Origin: Dickeya oryzae
GTDB taxonomy: Bacteria; Pseudomonadota; Gammaproteobacteria; Enterobacterales; Enterobacteriaceae
Direction: 5' to 3'
DNA length: 64,000 nucleotides
Assembly: GCF_009372235.1 (NCBI RefSeq)
Contig: NZ_ML762920.1
Coordinates: forward strand, 341,298-405,297
Of this stretch, positions 61,377 to 64,000 are shown one piece after another. The translations under genes and the position numbers were made by a program. Positions within the stretch are counted from its first letter, which is position 1; each line of letters opens with the position of its first letter. Under the pieces are notes generated by a model. That model was not told the DNA's origin, did not search any database, and saw only the letters and a list, made by a program, of their open reading frames with translations.

Positions 61377-62168
61377 ATGCTGAGGATCCTGACACCGATC
61401 ACCGCACGCCTGACGCCCTGGTTACTGCCGTTACTGCTGGTGGTGCTCTGGCAACTCGCTTCCAGCGCAGGCTGGCTTTCCACCCGCATTCTGCCGTCAC
61501 CGCAGGCAATCACCCATACCTTCTGGCGGCTTATCCGCAGTGGTGAACTGTGGCAGCACCTTAGCATCAGCACCTGGCGTGCGCTAACCGGGTTTGCCAT
61601 CGGCGGCACGCTGGGGCTGGTGTTGGGGTTTATTACCGGGTTATCCCGCACGGGTGAGCGCCTGCTGGATACGTCCATGCAAATGCTGCGCAATGTGCCG
61701 CATCTGGCGCTGATCCCACTGGTGATCCTGTGGTTTGGTATTGATGAGAGCGCCAAGATTTTTCTGGTGGCGCTCGGCACTCTGTTCCCCATTTACCTCA
61801 ACACCTACCACGGCATCCGCACCATCGACAGCGGCTTGCTGGAAATGGCGCGCAGTTACGGGTTATCGGGCTTTCGGCTGTTCCGCGAGGTGGTGCTACC
61901 CGGCGCGCTACCGTCGATCATGGTCGGTGTGCGCTTTTCGCTCGGCTTGATGTGGCTGACGCTGATCGTGGCGGAAACAATATCTGCCAGTTCCGGCATC
62001 GGTTATCTGGCGATGAACGCGCGCGAATTCCTGCAAACCGATGTGGTGGTGGTAGCCATTATTCTGTACGCCCTGCTGGGTAAACTGGCGGATATCATCG
62101 CCCTGACACTGGAGCGCGTCTGGCTACGCTGGCACCCCAGTTGGCAACGAACGGAGGAACACGCATGA
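61377..62168 (+). CDS. ssuC: Sulfonate ABC permease SsuC
   Basis: SsuC is the membrane subunit of the sulfonate importer. It has 263 residues (E. coli 263) with six hydrophobic helices. The BPD-transport EAA loop is at [32 protein letters not shown] precedes the ATG. Its stop codon overlaps the ssuB start codon (ATGA). Confidence 0.96.
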   Translation: MLRILTPITARLTPWLLPLLLVVLWQLASSAGWLSTRILPSPQAITHTFWRLIRSGELWQHLSISTWRALTGFAIGGTLGLVLGFITGLSRTGERLLDTSMQMLRNVPHLALIPLVILWFGIDESAKIFLVALGTLFPIYLNTYHGIRTIDSGLLEMARSYGLSGFRLFREVVLPGALPSIMVGVRFSLGLMWLTLIVAETISASSGIGYLAMNAREFLQTDVVVVAIILYALLGKLADIIALTLERVWLRWHPSWQRTEEHA

Positions 62169-62953
62169 CATTCACCCCTACGCCACCCGCGCGCCTGAAC
62201 GTCGGTACGCCAGTGTTGATTAACGGTGTGACCAAACGCTATGGTCAGCGCACCATCTTAAATGACGTACATCTGCATATTCCGTCCGGTCAGTTCGTGG
62301 CGGTAGTCGGTCGCAGCGGCTGCGGTAAAAGCACCCTGCTGCGACTGCTGGCCGGTCTGGAACACGCCAGCCAGGGTGAACTGTTGGCCGGTCGCGCCCC
62401 GCTTCATCAGGCGCGCGATGATATCCGGTTGATGTTTCAGGAAGCCCGCCTGCTGCCATGGAAACGGGTGATCGACAATGTCGGGTTAGGGTTGCGCGGT
62501 GACTGGCGTCCTGACGCGCATCAGGCACTGGAGGCTGTCGGATTATCGACACGGGCCGCTGACTGGCCAACGGCACTCTCCGGTGGCCAAAAGCAGCGAG
62601 TGGCACTGGCGCGGGCGCTGATCCACCACCCCGGCCTGTTATTGCTGGACGAACCACTGGGCGCACTCGACGCGCTGACCCGTATCGAGATGCAAGGGCT
62701 GATTGAATCATTGTGGCTACAACAAGGGTTCACCGTGGTGCTGGTGACGCATGACGTCAGCGAGGCGGTGAGCCTCGCCGACCGGGTTATCCTGATAGAA
62801 GACGGTCACGTCGGGCTGGATATCATGGTTGACCTGCCACGCCCACGCCGTCGCGGCTCCGCCCGGCTGGCAGAGCTGGAAGCGCAAGTGCTGGAGCGAA
62901 TTTTAGCACCTGCTGCTCGCGAGCCCCTCTACCCTTCACAGGCGCACGCCTGA
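62165..62953 (+). CDS. ssuB: Sulfonate ABC ATPase SsuB
   Basis: SsuB is the ATPase of the sulfonate importer. It has 262 residues (255 in E. coli). Walker [11 protein letters not shown]-loop [12 protein letters not shown], signature [15 protein letters not shown], Walker [13 protein letters not shown] and the switch His in VTHDVSEA are complete. ATG 62165 has GGAGG at 7 nt and overlaps the ssuC stop codon; an in-frame TTG at 62141 is rejected. Confidence 0.96.
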   Translation: MTFTPTPPARLNVGTPVLINGVTKRYGQRTILNDVHLHIPSGQFVAVVGRSGCGKSTLLRLLAGLEHASQGELLAGRAPLHQARDDIRLMFQEARLLPWKRVIDNVGLGLRGDWRPDAHQALEAVGLSTRAADWPTALSGGQKQRVALARALIHHPGLLLLDEPLGALDALTRIEMQGLIESLWLQQGFTVVLVTHDVSEAVSLADRVILIEDGHVGLDIMVDLPRPRRRGSARLAELEAQVLERILAPAAREPLYPSQAHA

Positions 62954-62975
62954 CAGGTGTACCCGCTCCGGGTGT

Positions 62976-63011
62976 AAAAAAACCACCGTCTGCGAGCAGC
63001 GGTGGTTTTTT
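62976..63011. terminator. Bidirectional terminator ssuB/pepN
   Basis: AAAAAACCACCG (62977-62988) pairs with CGGTGGTTTTTT (63000-63011) around an 11-nt loop. It serves both convergent genes. Confidence 0.92.
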
Positions 63012-63056
63012 ATGACCGTTATTCCATCGGGCAGATGCCGTCAGGATAGGGCGGTA

Positions 63057-64000
63057 TTACGCCCCCAGCGCTTTAGTTATCTTCTCAAACAGGTCGCCGG
63101 AGAGATTTTCCAGCCCTTTGAGGGTTTCCAGCGCCTGACGCATCAGCGCCTGACGGGCCGCATCGTAACGTTTGAGGCGAATCAGCGGTTCAATCAGACG
63201 TGACGCCACCTGCGGGTTGCGGGTGTTCAGCTCGGTGAGCATCTCGGTCAGGAACTGATAGCCGCTGCCATCTTGAGCGTGGAACGCCGACGGGTTACCC
63301 GCACAGAACGATCCTATCAGCGAGCGCAGCCGGTTCGGGTTGTTCAGGCTAAAGGAGCGGTGGTTAAGCAAGTCACGAACGCGGTGTAGCACGTCACTGG
63401 CCGGGCTGCTGGCTTGCAGAACAAACCATTTGTCCATCACCAGTCCATCCTGATGCCAGCGTTCGTCAAACGCCGCCAGCAAACCGTCCCGGCACGGCAA
63501 CTGCGCCGCTACCGAGGCCGCCATCGCCGCCAGCGAATCCGTCATGTTGTCCGCCTGCGCAAATTGCACCGCCACCAGCTTGTCAGCCTGTTCTCTCCCG
63601 GCAAACGCCAGATAGTGCAAGCACAGGTTACGCAGGGCGCGTTTACCCATGTCCTGTTGATCAACACGATAAGAAGGCAGTTTATTGGCACGGTATACCG
63701 CCAGCAGTTCGTCCGCCATTTCCTGCGCCAGCGTCTGTGTCAGTGACTGACGCACCGCGGCGATAGCTTCCGGGTCGATAACCTCAAACAGTTCCGCCAT
63801 TTCGTTTTCGCTCGGCAACGACAGAATCTGCGAAGCCAGCATCGGATCCAGACCATCATCAAGCAATACGCCACGGAAGGCGTCTACCACATGCATCGGT
63901 AACGATAGCGGTTGTTTTTGCTGATGGCGCGCTACATTCAGGCGAATATAGTTCGCCAGCAGGCTCTGGGCAGCATCCCAACGGGAAAAGGCATTGCTGG
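63057..64000 (-). CDS. pepN: Aminopeptidase N, C-terminal part (cut by window edge)
   Basis: This is the 3' end of pepN, a cytosolic M1 zinc aminopeptidase of about 870 residues. The reading frame stays open to the right edge of the window; the piece covers about 314 C-terminal residues, beginning SNAFSRWDAAQSLLANYIRL. It belongs to the all-helical C-terminal domain (NEMAELFEVIDPEAIAAVRQ, WHQDGLVMDKWFVLQ, NPNRLRSLIGSF, NPQVASRLIEPLIRLKRYD). The zinc motif HEYFHNW and GAMEN lie outside the window. It is convergent with the ssu operon, as in E. coli. Confidence 0.97.
   Translation of the reverse strand, partial: SNAFSRWDAAQSLLANYIRLNVARHQQKQPLSLPMHVVDAFRGVLLDDGLDPMLASQILSLPSENEMAELFEVIDPEAIAAVRQSLTQTLAQEMADELLAVYRANKLPSYRVDQQDMGKRALRNLCLHYLAFAGREQADKLVAVQFAQADNMTDSLAAMAASVAAQLPCRDGLLAAFDERWHQDGLVMDKWFVLQASSPASDVLHRVRDLLNHRSFSLNNPNRLRSLIGSFCAGNPSAFHAQDGSGYQFLTEMLTELNTRNPQVASRLIEPLIRLKRYDAARQALMRQALETLKGLENLSGDLFEKITKALGA

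Overview
The window is a piece of a gamma-proteobacterial chromosome of the Enterobacterales, most likely a soft-rot Pectobacteriaceae such as Dickeya. The evidence is the Enterobacteriaceae-type gene order (osmB-yciH-pyrF-lapBA-pgpB-ribA; pdxY-tyrS-pdxH-mliC-anmK/slyB; pykF-lpp-ldtE; menI-ydiJ/ydiK-rprA-ppsA/ppsR; rmf-pqiCBA-uup-rlmKL/ycbX-zapC-pyrD/ssuEADCB/pepN), an arbG-arbF-arbB aryl-beta-glucoside operon of the Erwinia chrysanthemi type, a KdgR-like operator at the left edge, and a 202-bp MITE-like repeat. No prophage, CRISPR array, transposase gene or island-sized foreign block is visible. Nearly every gene is a housekeeping gene with a close E. coli counterpart. Homology statements come from recognising the proteins by eye; no database search was run.

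Layout. 0-8 kb: a lone araD, osmB, pyrF-yciH, lapA-lapB (LPS biogenesis), pgpB, ribA and an orphan oligopeptide-binding protein. 8.9-20.2 kb: gst; the leftward run anmK-mliC-pdxH-tyrS-pdxY (B6 metabolism and tyrosyl-tRNA synthetase); slyB with a PhoP box; slyA with a SlyA-like operator; ydhL, gloA, rnt, grxD, mepH and the 29-codon ynhF/cydH gene. 20.5-26 kb: purR, cfa, ribE, mdtK and two tRNA-Val(GAC) genes. 26.1-32.4 kb: an exported esterase and the arb operon, with two BglG-type antiterminator/terminator leaders. 32.9-46 kb: pykF (Cra site), lpp, ldtE, an unknown small gene under a Fur-box promoter, menI-ydiJ, ydiK, the sRNA gene rprA with an RcsB box, and divergent ppsA/ppsR. 46.1-46.7 kb: a decayed 5' part of aroH that ends against the rmf terminator. 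46.7-64 kb: rmf, pqiABC, uup, rlmKL, ycbX, zapC, pyrD with PurR and CTP-type controls, the ssu sulfonate operon preceded by the MITE, and the 3' part of pepN.

The most interesting points are these. (1) A chromosomal rearrangement scar joins aroH to rmf; in E. coli the two loci are far apart, and the scar left aroH as a pseudogene with three lesions. (2) An unrecognised 133-aa protein with a textbook sigma70 promoter overlapped by a Fur box occupies the slot where E. coli keeps the suf operon. (3) An RprA sRNA keeps its seed and terminator half and RcsB box, but its 5' half has diverged. (4) A MITE abuts the ssuE Shine-Dalgarno sequence. (5) A recurring pattern of short degenerate tandem repeats with 13-20 bp units lies in at least six intergenic gaps. 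I found no convincing new multi-gene system; the Fur-box gene is the best candidate for something undescribed.
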